Source of the DNA: a virus
Direction: 5' to 3' (one strand)
IMG/VR virus record: IMGVR_UViG_3300022693_004335
Location: 1 to 50,888 of that record
DNA length: 50,888 nucleotides
Shown: piece by piece, positions 37,416 to 45,893 of the stretch
How positions within the stretch are numbered: position 1 is the first letter of the stretch
Layout: each line of letters opens with the position of its first letter
Made by a program: the position numbers and the translations under genes
Notes under the pieces: model-generated
Database searches by the model: none
Seen by the model: only the letters and a program-made list of their open reading frames with translations
Told to the model about the DNA's origin: nothing

Positions 37416-39134
37416 TTAAGCGGCTTCCGAAATAGTTCCCTTATATTTTTTCACTGCTTTATTATGCGCTTCAAATAGTGCTTTAGCGGTTTTCACTTCA
37501 ACACTATTACCGATGAATTTCTTTTGATCAGTTTGATTTCCTACAAGTTGATAGTCTGCCGGAAAGCCTTGTATTTGTAATAGTTCTTTAACCAGTAGCA
37601 TTCGCATTTTTATATCTGTGATACCGTAAGCAGCCATAAACTTTTTGATCTTCACCATCGTTGGAGTATCGCAATCATAGACAGGAATTGCAAATCCTTT
37701 ACCTTGTTCACAGATAACTAAACCAAGTGGCTTTTTATCTTGCCGGGCAATGATCACCGGGCAAGGTTTTTCAACTGAGTTACCAGGATTCTTGAATTGT
37801 GGATTGAATAAGAAATGCTCAGCTTCAACCAAGTTATGCTTGTCGTTATTTACGATGGTTGCTGCAGGACCGGTCACAGGGCGAATAAAACCACCACCAG
37901 AATAATTGAGCATTAAGTAATTCACTTTAGCAAACTTTGGATTTTGTGTAATCGTACCAAGTGGTTGATCAACCTTAGAAGGTTTGCTGTTTCCATATTG
38001 CTGATCAATAAATGTGGTTTCAACCTTGCTGAATCGATCTTTGGTTGTTACTGTTGGGCACGGTTCATCTGTGCTGTGCGCGTGACCGTTGCCATAATAC
38101 GATTGCAAGAATGAAGCATTTACCATTCCCAGTCTGCTTTGAGCGGCAACTGTAGGACAAGGATCTTCAATTGAAGGCGGCACGTGCTTTCCGTTTTTTG
38201 ATACTGAATTGTATTTTAGAATAAAATCACAGTTAACAATTGCCTGACCATCTTTGCACTTCACAGTACCGGCGGGACCTTCAACAGAAATCACTTTTCC
38301 CATTGGTCTTCCGGAATAGTATTTCTTGATAAAGCTTTCGTCACCATTAGCAACAAACTTCACGAGACCAGCGTAAATGCGTTTGAGTGTATTTTCAACA
38401 AGCGGTTTTTTACGGTTGAATATCGATTTACCTTCCGTATCAAAGTCAAGCACTTCTTTTACCGGCTTCCACTTTTTAAGAGGGTTATCGAACAAGCCTT
38501 CAGACTTTAATGGATTTTTAGTGTGCGTTTGTTCTGGCCACGCAATAGGTAGCTTACCTTTTGCAAACTGCGCAAAGAATCTATTTCGGGCAGTGTAGGC
38601 TCCAAAGTCAGCACTATTCAATTCACGCCAATCGTATCGATATCCATAAGCGCGAATAGAATCAATCCATCTTAAGTAATCCTGACCGCGCTTGCGTGAT
38701 ACCGGTTTCCCTTTTGCATCCAGCGGTCCCCAACTCATAAACTCAACCACGTTTTCAATCATCAAATAGTCAGGCTTTATCGCTTTGAGATACATATGCA
38801 AATGATCTGCAAGCGTTCTACTATCTGCCTCACGTGGTAAGCCTCCTTTTGCTTTACTGAAGTTCGTACACTCGAGACTTGCCCAAATGGTAATAATGCA
38901 ATCAGGATAAAGCTTTCTTAAGGCATCAACACGAAGCTTTAAAAACCAAACAACCTCCGGGTTTCTAATATCCTCAATAAAATGCTTGGCCTGTGGATGG
39001 TTTAAACGGTGGCTTTCTATCGCTTTTGTATCGTGATTAACGCAAGCGATTACCTTGGCGCTTCCTTTGGATAAGTGAACACCTTCGGAAGTGCCACCTG
39101 CTCCACAGAATAAGTCAATTACAAATTCTTTCAT
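37416..39134 (-). CDS. DNA cytosine-C5 methyltransferase with six repeats
   Basis: A 572-residue C5-cytosine methyltransferase. Motif I is DLFCGAGG (7-14), the motif IV nucleophile Cys89 lies in 'SLECTNFSKAKGG' (ECT in place of the usual PPCQ), ENV is at 127-129, and motif VIII 'ARNRFFAQF' near 182-190. Motif X 'FIGNSV' is at 540-545. The region between VIII and IX (about 282-480) contains six repeats of roughly 30-40 residues around [ED]-x-P-[CL]-x-T-[IV], e.g. 'IEDPCPTVAAQ', 'TDEPCPTVTTK', 'VDQPLGTITQN'. This is where target-recognition domains lie, so several specificities are possible. It probably shields phage DNA from host restriction. It overlaps the DnaA-IV-like gene by 4 bp. Confidence 0.9.
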   Translation of the reverse strand: MKEFVIDLFCGAGGTSEGVHLSKGSAKVIACVNHDTKAIESHRLNHPQAKHFIEDIRNPEVVWFLKLRVDALRKLYPDCIITIWASLECTNFSKAKGGLPREADSRTLADHLHMYLKAIKPDYLMIENVVEFMSWGPLDAKGKPVSRKRGQDYLRWIDSIRAYGYRYDWRELNSADFGAYTARNRFFAQFAKGKLPIAWPEQTHTKNPLKSEGLFDNPLKKWKPVKEVLDFDTEGKSIFNRKKPLVENTLKRIYAGLVKFVANGDESFIKKYYSGRPMGKVISVEGPAGTVKCKDGQAIVNCDFILKYNSVSKNGKHVPPSIEDPCPTVAAQSRLGMVNASFLQSYYGNGHAHSTDEPCPTVTTKDRFSKVETTFIDQQYGNSKPSKVDQPLGTITQNPKFAKVNYLMLNYSGGGFIRPVTGPAATIVNNDKHNLVEAEHFLFNPQFKNPGNSVEKPCPVIIARQDKKPLGLVICEQGKGFAIPVYDCDTPTMVKIKKFMAAYGITDIKMRMLLVKELLQIQGFPADYQLVGNQTDQKKFIGNSVEVKTAKALFEAHNKAVKKYKGTISEAA

Positions 39135-39591
39135 TTTTCTAATACTTCTTTTAATTCGATTGATTTTGCCTCAAGAATCTGAATAATGCCGTCGATGCTT
39201 TCGGATCTCTTAATGTCTCGAGTTAGGCTGTTCTTCAGCATAAATAGCGTGGGATCTCCAATCCTTAATTGAACTCGTTCCTTGATGGTTTCAAGATTTT
39301 GGCGCTCGTTTTTATACAGGTGAATAGCATTCGATATTTTTTTCGATGAATTCATCACAGTTGCATGATCGAACGACCTATACTTCACCGTTGAATATCC
39401 AATTTCTGCGAAACTCAAACCTGTGAACACATTTGCTAAGTAGTGATAGGTTTGACGGGGCTTTACTAGATGATAATTTCTTTTATCTGAAAAACTTCCT
39501 CGGGCTCTAGATGATAAAAGCTCAGGACTTCCTCTTGTATAACATCGAGTATTGCTCTGTTTTCTACGGATATAATTCGCTTTGCTTTCAT
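39131..39591 (-). CDS. DnaA domain IV-like protein, interrupted by a -1 frameshift
   Basis: The ATG (39589-39591) overlaps the DnaC-like gene stop (ATGA). Frame 0 gives MKAKRIISVENRAILDVIQE ...FYHLEPEEVF, then stops at 39466. A -1 shift on the T5 tract (complement of 39490-39494, GTTTTTC) at residue 34 joins the frame that reads 'SDKRNYHLVKPRQTYHYLAN', then 'VFTGLSFAEIG', 'FDHATVMNSSKKI' and continues to a stop at 39131. The joined 153-residue product has the complete DnaA domain IV pattern (helix, basic KPRQ, LSFAEIG, FDHATV). It may bind DnaA-box-like sites at the phage origin or regulate it. Programmed shift, mutation and sequencing indel cannot be distinguished here. Confidence 0.65.
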
Positions 39592-40496
39592 TTTCTAAAA
39601 CTTTTACCCTTAAACACGATCACATTGAACATTTCGAATAGCCGGTCATAAACTTGACTACTGTATTTTTCTCCGAATTGCATCAGTCCTTGATCTACGT
39701 CATTGGGGTGTTGATCGTTGAAATTGCAACTGATGTATGTGCGTAGCTTTTTCTTGTATCGCTCTTGAATGATATCGTTGAAAAGATTTATTTTCCCGTA
39801 GTTATTTGCAATTCGCTCCGTTAGGACATCATCGAAATATTTTACTCCCGAAAGCATTGTTTTCCAGAATTCGTCCTTATCTCGAATGTTTTGCTGAGGA
39901 TCTGCACCGCAGGTTTCGTACATCTTCACAACTTCATTCGCTGAATATCCGCGGAATGTTATGTTTGAATTTCTAAGAGCTGAATCCAAAGCATTCATTG
40001 TGCTGCTTTTCCCATTGCCATAACCTCCAATGATTAGCAATCCTTTACTCAAACTAGGTTGAGAAACTAGAGAAACATTCTTGCATCGCTTAAAATTTTC
40101 TTCGTCACCGATGAAATAATATATCAGAGGTTTAATGTTTTCAACCTGATCTGGCTGCTTAGAATATCTTACACCTTCATTAGCGAGATAACAATCACTA
40201 AATCTTTTCCATAGAAGCTCCTTTGTCAATTTAACCGGATCTCGGAAAATTTGTTCCTGAGGTTTCAAGGGAGTTTTTGTAAAATTCACAGGGTTATTCG
40301 CTGCTGCATAAGCGTCTCGTTGACGAATCGCTTCCGAAACTTTCAAACCTGGACACGTTTTTTCTAGGTAGTCCAAATTTTCTTCTGTGATATTATCGAG
40401 GTCCAAACCTTTGAGAAAATCATATTTTCTTTTCCCAATGATAGGTTCAGTTTTACTTTTCGCTAAATCTTCAATTCTTTTTTGCGCGTTTTCCAT
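39588..40496 (-). CDS. DnaC-like helicase-loader ATPase
   Basis: A 302-residue AAA+ protein. Walker A is GGYGNGKSS at 157-165 and Walker B 'VKYFDDVLTE' near 218-226, sensor-like 'YISCNFNDQH' at 255-264, and an arginine 'QVYDRLFEMF' near 283. The first 150 residues are a helical binding domain. It loads the replicative helicase onto the phage origin, with the upstream DUF1376 protein as initiator. It starts 1 bp into the stop of that gene and overlaps the DnaA-IV-like start by 4 bp. Confidence 0.85.
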   Translation of the reverse strand: MENAQKRIEDLAKSKTEPIIGKRKYDFLKGLDLDNITEENLDYLEKTCPGLKVSEAIRQRDAYAAANNPVNFTKTPLKPQEQIFRDPVKLTKELLWKRFSDCYLANEGVRYSKQPDQVENIKPLIYYFIGDEENFKRCKNVSLVSQPSLSKGLLIIGGYGNGKSSTMNALDSALRNSNITFRGYSANEVVKMYETCGADPQQNIRDKDEFWKTMLSGVKYFDDVLTERIANNYGKINLFNDIIQERYKKKLRTYISCNFNDQHPNDVDQGLMQFGEKYSSQVYDRLFEMFNVIVFKGKSFRK

Positions 40497-41272
40497 TATC
40501 GATTTGTTGAGAAGGTTTGCTGTTTATTAGCTGAAGCATTATTTACCCAAGAATACTTGAATCCTGACCAGCTATTTTGAGCTGCAATTTTTACAGCCTC
40601 AGGGAGTGGGAAATTATTTTTCTCACACTCGTTTACGAACTGGTTAAATGCCGTTTCTGAATAAACAGCTTTCTTTTTGTCTCTAGCTTTGAACCAATCT
40701 TTGATGTGTTGCTCTTCAGCTCCCAGTTCAATTAATTTTTTTGAAAAGGTCTTTTTATTAAATATTTCTTTATTTACATTTTCATCTTCAATTGCATCTT
40801 CATTTACTAAATGCTTAAGCAATGCTTTAAGCGACCCTTCAAGGGTCTTATGTTTTTTAATTAGTGTTATTAAATTTTCTTTACCATAGGTTTGATAAGC
40901 AAAGTCTTTAAGAGCTTTAAAATCTTTAGCTGATAATTCGGATTTTGCCTTTTTCCAAAACTGCCCAATAGTACCATTAATGGACTGCTTGTTTGAATAT
41001 TCAGTACGATCTTGAATGACTTGATCAAGCTTTGCATTAAACCAAGTACCATCTTCTTTTTGCTTAAACTTTGCTTTAAGGGTCGCTTTAAGGGTCGCTT
41101 CATCGATACCAGAGCAATACATTAAAACTCTGCGCAAATCAGAAGGTATATTTCCGTTTTGATGTTGGTAAATCATTAGGTCTAAGTAACAAGCTCTCTC
41201 TTCTGGCAGCATCATTCGAGTGCCTTCATAAAAATCTTTACTGTATAAAAGGAATGCTGGATCTTTCGCCAT
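40496..41272 (-). CDS. DUF1376-type replication initiation protein
   Basis: About 258 residues from the ATG at 41272 (MAKDPAFLLYSKDFYEGTRM); an upstream in-frame start is unlikely. The first 90 residues, 'PAFLLYSKDFYEGTRMMLPE' with 'YLDLMIYQHQNGNIPSDLRR', form the DUF1376 winged-helix domain common in phage replication initiators. A Lys-rich helical linker follows, and the C-terminal 90 residues, 'DWFKARDKKKAVYSETAFNQ' with 'AAQNSWSGFKYSW', are the typical DnaD-like end. It precedes the DnaC-like loader, as in many phages. It likely recognises the origin. Confidence 0.8.
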   Translation of the reverse strand: MAKDPAFLLYSKDFYEGTRMMLPEERACYLDLMIYQHQNGNIPSDLRRVLMYCSGIDEATLKATLKAKFKQKEDGTWFNAKLDQVIQDRTEYSNKQSINGTIGQFWKKAKSELSAKDFKALKDFAYQTYGKENLITLIKKHKTLEGSLKALLKHLVNEDAIEDENVNKEIFNKKTFSKKLIELGAEEQHIKDWFKARDKKKAVYSETAFNQFVNECEKNNFPLPEAVKIAAQNSWSGFKYSWVNNASANKQQTFSTNR

Positions 41273-41274
41273 TC

Positions 41275-42822
41275 TTATAATTTTTCTGGTAGCGGGAAAC
41301 CTTTTATTTCCGCCACACGTTGATTGAATAAGGCCCATACATCGCGGTCCTTAAATTTGAAGTGAACAGTGCCTTTCTTATGGCATTTGAATTCAAAGAA
41401 GTCCCAGTCGCACCATTGGCCCCATTGAGGACGCTTAAACAAGCTGTATTTCTTTCCGGGATAATAGGTCTCAGCAAATTCTTTAGCAGATTCTTCTGTG
41501 AATGCCGTAGGGCTTCCGTATTTGTTTCCTGAGCGGTTTAAAAGCTTATTGTATATAATATCAGTAATGGTGGTTCCTTCGACTGATAAGTAGCAATTCT
41601 CTGTTCTTATGCGGTTGTAATAGCTCAGCATTGAATCCCAATTTTTACCAGTGAGATAGCATAACACCTTGTTTATATCATCCATTTTATTATCCGACTG
41701 CCATCCTGTTTCTATACCACCGCCGTAAGAAACTTTAACCATATCTGGAAAGATGAATTTTTCACCTACTAAATAATGCTTATTTGTCTTCCACCCCGGT
41801 AAAGAATATCTATTGTCATGGTAAAAGCTTGTAATCCTATCAAAAGTCTCAATTATGGCTTTATTCATAGTTTGCCCCCGTGTCTGAACAATCATATCCA
41901 TCATTTGATAAATGTTCTTCTGGGTGAATGGGATGTGTGTCTGCTGCTCTACAAACTTGTTGATATCATTCATCACCTGCGAGGTGACAAACTTTTTGAT
42001 CTTCAGCTTTGAAATGATCCATTCCCAACTCCTCTTTTGAAGCTCTTTAGAAAATTCCTCTTTATCAAGCGTTGACTTTCGATGTGTTAATGAGATCCCT
42101 ATTTGACCTCCCATTCCCACCGGTTTGATATATGCGTCTAATCTATTGGCGCGTTCTACGAATTCGTCAAACTCTTTCAAGCTTCCTATGTAGCGCATAA
42201 CGATGTCTCTTACCTCGTTGTATGGTAAAAGACCGTCCTGTCCTCCAAACTCTTCGTCTGCATCCAAATAGAAGCCTTCGAACTTGGTCTGGTCTGAAAT
42301 AACCGGCTTGATCAACTTAATAAGACCAATATCTATTCCTGTGGTTCGTTCTGCTTCATTAAACACAGGACCTAAATTTGTTGAGCTGCCATTTTCTTTT
42401 ATTAATACTTCAAGTTGCCGGCGATTTCTGGAGAATGAATTGTTAATCGTTTCCCAGTTGCATAAAGCAATGATCTGGCAACCTTCAGGTGCTACTTCGT
42501 AAGCTTTTAGAATATGCTTGTCAGCGTTGCTAAATGGTGGATTCATAATGATCAAGTCCACGTGGCTGATCTGCTCTGGCCTGCATTGAAAGAAATCCTC
42601 TCCAATCACCTTGCATTTTGAACCTAGTATGGCTCTTAAATCTGAAAGTTCTTCAAATGCCAGGACTTGCTTCGCTCCTCGATCTTGACAGACTTCGACT
42701 ATATGACCGCTTCCAGCCGATGGTTCTAGTATTACCTTTCCTGTAAGATCTAAACCAAATAGCATTTCTTCAATTACCGGTGCCGGTGTTGGGAAAAACT
42801 CTGAATTGAAAATTGTTTTCAT
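41275..42822 (-). CDS. DNA adenine-N6 methyltransferase with DUF4942 domain
   Basis: 515 residues. SAM-binding motif I 'ILEPSAGSGHIVEV' (residues 33-40) and catalytic motif IV NPPF (94-97, 'DLIIMNPPFSNADKH') define a class I amino methyltransferase of the N6-adenine type. The C-terminal half (about 215-510), ending 'WDFFEFKCHKKGTVHFKFKD', 'ALFNQRVAEIKGFPLPEKL', matches the DUF4942 domain common in phage methyltransferases and probably recognises DNA. With the C5 enzyme at 37416 it gives the phage two DNA methylation activities. It overlaps its upstream neighbour by 4 bp. Confidence 0.9.
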   Translation of the reverse strand: MKTIFNSEFFPTPAPVIEEMLFGLDLTGKVILEPSAGSGHIVEVCQDRGAKQVLAFEELSDLRAILGSKCKVIGEDFFQCRPEQISHVDLIIMNPPFSNADKHILKAYEVAPEGCQIIALCNWETINNSFSRNRRQLEVLIKENGSSTNLGPVFNEAERTTGIDIGLIKLIKPVISDQTKFEGFYLDADEEFGGQDGLLPYNEVRDIVMRYIGSLKEFDEFVERANRLDAYIKPVGMGGQIGISLTHRKSTLDKEEFSKELQKRSWEWIISKLKIKKFVTSQVMNDINKFVEQQTHIPFTQKNIYQMMDMIVQTRGQTMNKAIIETFDRITSFYHDNRYSLPGWKTNKHYLVGEKFIFPDMVKVSYGGGIETGWQSDNKMDDINKVLCYLTGKNWDSMLSYYNRIRTENCYLSVEGTTITDIIYNKLLNRSGNKYGSPTAFTEESAKEFAETYYPGKKYSLFKRPQWGQWCDWDFFEFKCHKKGTVHFKFKDRDVWALFNQRVAEIKGFPLPEKL

Positions 42823-43094
42823 GCTATTTGATTTTTCACCGCTTGAATTGACTTAGCGATGATGTTATTGTACTTCGCGCCGCTTCTTGAAATACTTCCT
42901 TTATTTACGGCGCCTATTAGGACGTTATCTCCTTCTTTGAACTCTGAGAGAAGCGCAAGCATTCTAGAGCCGTTAAATTCAATGAATGATGTTTGATTTA
43001 TTTCTTCTTCTAGTTGTACTTTCTTTTTCTGGTGACCGGTTCCATCCGGATCTAATTCTGATATATTGACAATTATTCCTGTATAAATCTTCAT
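42819..43094 (-). CDS. small OB-fold-like protein (91 aa)
   Basis: 91 residues (MKIYTGIIVNISELDPDGTG). 'KVQLEEEINQTSFIEFNGSR' then 'ALLSEFKEGDNVLIGAVNKG' resembles the OB-fold of DUF3127-type proteins (SSB-like), with the 'FIEFNG...L..FKEGD.V' spacing. ssDNA binding is inferred. It is coupled to the methyltransferase gene. Confidence 0.5.
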   Translation of the reverse strand: MKIYTGIIVNISELDPDGTGHQKKKVQLEEEINQTSFIEFNGSRMLALLSEFKEGDNVLIGAVNKGSISRSGAKYNNIIAKSIQAVKNQIA

Positions 43095-43145
43095 AGGTAT
43101 CTATTATTGCGCTACCTCGATTTCTGGGCTACATTTGCCTTATAG

Positions 43146-43466
43146 TTATTTGAAATCGTTGATGCTTTTCTTGTTAGGGTTATTCGGATTGAGTGGATGC
43201 TTTGGATTATTGTGAACGTGTTGGTGGCAGGTTTCACAAAGGCAGCAGAGCCATTCTAAAAATTCAAGTTCTTTACCAAATATCTTTGTGCCGTTGATCT
43301 TATAGAGTATGTGGTGTACCTCTAATCTGATCTTTGCGGCACAAATGATACATTGGAATTTATCGCGGATTTTGACTTTGCGTTTTACTTTTTCCCAGTA
43401 GGGATTATCCTTAAGCGATTTTCGGTAATTCGAAGGCCTTCCTCTGCGATGATTTAATCGGCCCAC
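43146..43466 (-). CDS. HNH endonuclease
   Basis: 106 residues, starting with GTG that overlaps the upstream stop by 1 bp. Zinc knuckles 'FQCIICAAK' and 'CCLCETCHQHVH' flank the 'LEVHHILY' motif, with a downstream His pair 'HQHVHNN': the HNH fold with both structural Cys pairs intact. It has a basic N-terminal extension (GRLNHRRGRPSNYRKSLKDN). It likely nicks phage or host DNA during replication or packaging. Stands alone: 51 bp from the next gene. Confidence 0.85.
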   Translation of the reverse strand: MGRLNHRRGRPSNYRKSLKDNPYWEKVKRKVKIRDKFQCIICAAKIRLEVHHILYKINGTKIFGKELEFLEWLCCLCETCHQHVHNNPKHPLNPNNPNKKSINDFK

Positions 43467-44029
43467 TATTCGTTAGCCGCCTTTTTAAGTCGCTCGAAAT
43501 AGACAGCGTTCTTTTCACTAGTTGAGATTAAATCGTCTATTTCATATTGAGCTATGTCACGAACCTTAGCCAACTTTATCTCACCATCGATAAAAGCATA
43601 ATAGTATCGCTTACCATCAAACACTACTTCCCAAGTATTAGATGGGTCTAGCTCTATTTCAGTCACTCGCTCATTGGCTTCTGCAGCTAGTTGCTGAATT
43701 TTATTTAAACTAGCGTTAACCATTTCTTTTGCGTCCTTTTCAATTTGTTTGGCACGTTCCAATTCTTCGAGCTTTTTCATATGATCAAGCTTATATTGAG
43801 GAAGTGTATCTTCAAGTTCTTCTTGATAATGTTCACGGATCTGTTCCAACTCGTAGTCATCCATAAATCGTTGCGCAGTTAGTTTTGTGCTAACGGCCAA
43901 AAGGTTTTGCCCCATAAATACGCGCGCATCTTCATCGCTTTCAAATTGCCCTAATACTTGAGGAACACGTTTTGACTCCGCTGTAAATACAATTTCATTT
44001 GGTCTGTAATCTTCTGCTACTTTTTTCAT
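43466..44029 (-). CDS. coiled-coil hypothetical protein (187 aa)
   Basis: 187 residues (MKKVAEDYRPNEIVFTAESK). A long helical stretch at about 60-120 (QIREHYQEELEDTLPQYKLD onwards) is flanked by beta-containing ends ('NTWEVVFDGKRYYYAFIDGE', 'KLAKVRDIAQYEIDDL'). Positioned in the early replication cluster next to SSB. No family recognised. Confidence 0.55.
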   Translation of the reverse strand: MKKVAEDYRPNEIVFTAESKRVPQVLGQFESDEDARVFMGQNLLAVSTKLTAQRFMDDYELEQIREHYQEELEDTLPQYKLDHMKKLEELERAKQIEKDAKEMVNASLNKIQQLAAEANERVTEIELDPSNTWEVVFDGKRYYYAFIDGEIKLAKVRDIAQYEIDDLISTSEKNAVYFERLKKAANE

Positions 44030-44030
44030 T

Positions 44031-44414
44031 CTAAGTTGTTTTTGATAATTCCTGTTTTAGTGATGGATTGATATATTCTTCAAACTGGCTCAATCCCTTT
44101 TTTAACCAGTGTTCGTATTTAGCTTTCTTACGCTTTCGGGCGTTATGGATTTGCTTTAGACTGCTAGGTTGATACTTGAAGTAAGTCTGGAAACTGTGGT
44201 GTGATTTTTTAGTTCCTTGCTCTTCAATCAATCCCATATCCAATAGATCACTTACTCTGGCTGAAGCTGTCTGGTGCTTCATATTAAGTTTGCGCTCCAA
44301 TTCAGAAAGCGTTGTGTATGGCTTGGTTTTAATGTGGTGGAGGACTCTAGCCATATCTGTTTGAAGCTTTCCTGATTTTACCTGATCGAGTAATGCTTTG
44401 ATTCGTGGTGTCAT
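44031..44414 (-). CDS. winged-helix DNA-binding protein
   Basis: 127 residues (MTPRIKALLDQVKSGKLQTD). A winged helix is clear at about 18-75: 'DMARVLHHIKTKPYTTLSEL', then 'ERKLNMKHQTASARVSDLLD', 'MGLIEEQGTKKSHHSFQTYF'. This is a MarR/Lrp-like layout with a short basic tail. It precedes SSB (4-bp overlap) and may control the replication cluster or be a recombination accessory factor. Confidence 0.65.
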   Translation of the reverse strand: MTPRIKALLDQVKSGKLQTDMARVLHHIKTKPYTTLSELERKLNMKHQTASARVSDLLDMGLIEEQGTKKSHHSFQTYFKYQPSSLKQIHNARKRKKAKYEHWLKKGLSQFEEYINPSLKQELSKTT

Positions 44415-44752
44415 GTTTTCGGTGTTAGAAAAGTGAATTCGCTTACGTCTATTTCGGTTGAAAATCTTTCAGTGCCGTTAGTGTCCTGCCATTTTCTGGT
44501 CTTGATCCTGCCCTTTACGTAAACCTTATCTCCTTTTTTAAGATACTTCTCGCATATCTCAGCGCCTTTATTACGCACTATGCAAGAGTGCCATTCTGTT
44601 GAGCTTACTTTCTCTCCGGTTTGCCTGTTGGTGTACTCTTCGTTAGTAGCAATTGAAAATCTACCAACGCTGCCACCACCTTCGAAATAGTGCATTTTTA
44701 CATCATCTCCATTGTGACCGATTAGCATTACTTTGTTTAATGTTCCTGCCAT
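44411..44752 (-). CDS. ssb: single-stranded DNA-binding protein
   Basis: 113 residues with a full OB fold: 'LNKVMLIGHNGDDVKMHYFE', 'RFSIATNEEYTNRQTGEKVS', 'EWHSCIVRNKGAEICEKYLK', 'KGDKVYVKGRIKTRKWQDTN'. The acidic C-terminal tail that recruits partners in bacterial SSB is absent, as in many phage SSB. It probably protects ssDNA at replication forks and works with the nuclease at 45880. Confidence 0.93.
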   Translation of the reverse strand: MAGTLNKVMLIGHNGDDVKMHYFEGGGSVGRFSIATNEEYTNRQTGEKVSSTEWHSCIVRNKGAEICEKYLKKGDKVYVKGRIKTRKWQDTNGTERFSTEIDVSEFTFLTPKT

Positions 44753-44755
44753 TGT

Positions 44756-45172
44756 TTAATTATTTGATTGATAAATATTACCGACTACCTTGAATCGGAA
44801 GTCTCGTAGTTCCTTGTAAAGAAATTCTCCAGAGCCTTTGTCTTGTTTAAATGAATGGTCTAGCATCCAAGCTCCTTTTCTATCACACCAGTACACTTGC
44901 TGTTTGGTTTCTTCAAGCTTTACTCCTTCTTCTAGTTCTACATCTAAATCAATTAGCTGATCACCTTCATAAATTGGTTTTCCTTCTGTATCTGGGAATG
45001 GTGTTTTTTCGGATATTGTATTTTCGATAACTGAATGACAAGTATTTGTTTTTGTCGAATCAGTTGTTTGAATACATTTTCCTCCAAGAACATTCAGTAC
45101 CAGTAATCCGTGAACAAAATTGCAATTGCTGATATCATCTTTTAATGCGCGGTATTCAATCTCTCTACTCAT
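44756..45172 (-). CDS. YopX-like phage protein
   Basis: 138 residues (MSREIEYRALKDDISNCNFV). The family pattern is 'GKPIYEGDQLIDLDVELEEG' near 80, then 'QVYWCDRKGAWMLDHSFKQD' and the C-terminal 'FRFKVVGNIYQSNN'. These correspond to YopX-like proteins that are widespread in phages and have no known role. Overlaps the next gene by 4 bp. Confidence 0.8.
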   Translation of the reverse strand: MSREIEYRALKDDISNCNFVHGLLVLNVLGGKCIQTTDSTKTNTCHSVIENTISEKTPFPDTEGKPIYEGDQLIDLDVELEEGVKLEETKQQVYWCDRKGAWMLDHSFKQDKGSGEFLYKELRDFRFKVVGNIYQSNN

Positions 45173-45420
45173 ATCTCACGTGCTTTAAGCATTGCGTCTG
45201 CTACATCAAATGAATCTTGACACAATCCTGATATAACACGATTTCTTTCACCTCCAGGACCGGGTAGAAATCCAATGTTATCACGGTTAGATAATAATGC
45301 CTGCATAGCCTTAGCAGCGAAATAGTCTCTAAGTGTCATACCCTGATATTTCATTTCCATATCTTTTGTAGCAGGAAATGCCTGTGGATTCTTCGGTTTT
45401 TGATCTTCTGTATTCTCCAT
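45169..45420 (-). CDS. conserved phage protein (83 aa)
   Basis: 83 residues (MENTEDQKPKNPQAFPATKD). The block 'YQGMTLRDYFAAKAMQALLS' recurs in small early proteins of diverse phages that carry this 'GMTLRDYFA' motif. Its activity is unknown. Starts 2 bp from the upstream stop. Confidence 0.7.
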   Translation of the reverse strand: MENTEDQKPKNPQAFPATKDMEMKYQGMTLRDYFAAKAMQALLSNRDNIGFLPGPGGERNRVISGLCQDSFDVADAMLKAREI

Positions 45421-45422
45421 TT

Positions 45423-45893
45423 TTAATAAGTTGCTTTTAGTTCTTTATCTGGTAGCGGGATCTCGTATTGAAACATTTCATAAGCAAGATCCCGGGATGC
45501 TTTATGATATTGCTCCTGGTCCCAAGTGTCGTTTGAAGTGGTGGACTTCTGTTTTACTATGGGCCTTCCGTTAATTGGATTGAAAATAAGTTCGCCGGTT
45601 TCCTCGTTTACCTTTTCTTCAAAGCTTAGATTCTGTTTAAGAAACTCGTGCACTTGGTCTTTAGTCAAAACTTCCCCCCATTCAGTTCTTAAAAGGTTTT
45701 TCCAGTGCTCGACAATCACACCGAAATAGTACGCGTTCTGATCATTGCTTCGTTTTTTATAGAAGCGTTTAATCGTGAGTGTTACCTCTTTACCCTCATA
45801 TTGAGCAATAGCATCAACAATAACATCACGGTTGCGTGTAAACTTGCCGTTGTGTATTTCTGATCGTATGTCAATTTTTTTAGGCAATGGCAT
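45423..45893 (-). CDS. conserved phage protein, possibly NinB-like
   Basis: 156 residues (MPLPKKIDIRSEIHNGKFTR). 'VTLTIKRFYKKRSNDQNAYY' and 'FGVIVEHWKNLLRTEWGEVL' give the charged RS-x-x-QN-A pattern seen in NinB-type recombination proteins. Located directly before the YqaJ-like nuclease (14-bp overlap), which supports a recombination role. Family assignment uncertain. Confidence 0.55.
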   Translation of the reverse strand: MPLPKKIDIRSEIHNGKFTRNRDVIVDAIAQYEGKEVTLTIKRFYKKRSNDQNAYYFGVIVEHWKNLLRTEWGEVLTKDQVHEFLKQNLSFEEKVNEETGELIFNPINGRPIVKQKSTTSNDTWDQEQYHKASRDLAYEMFQYEIPLPDKELKATY

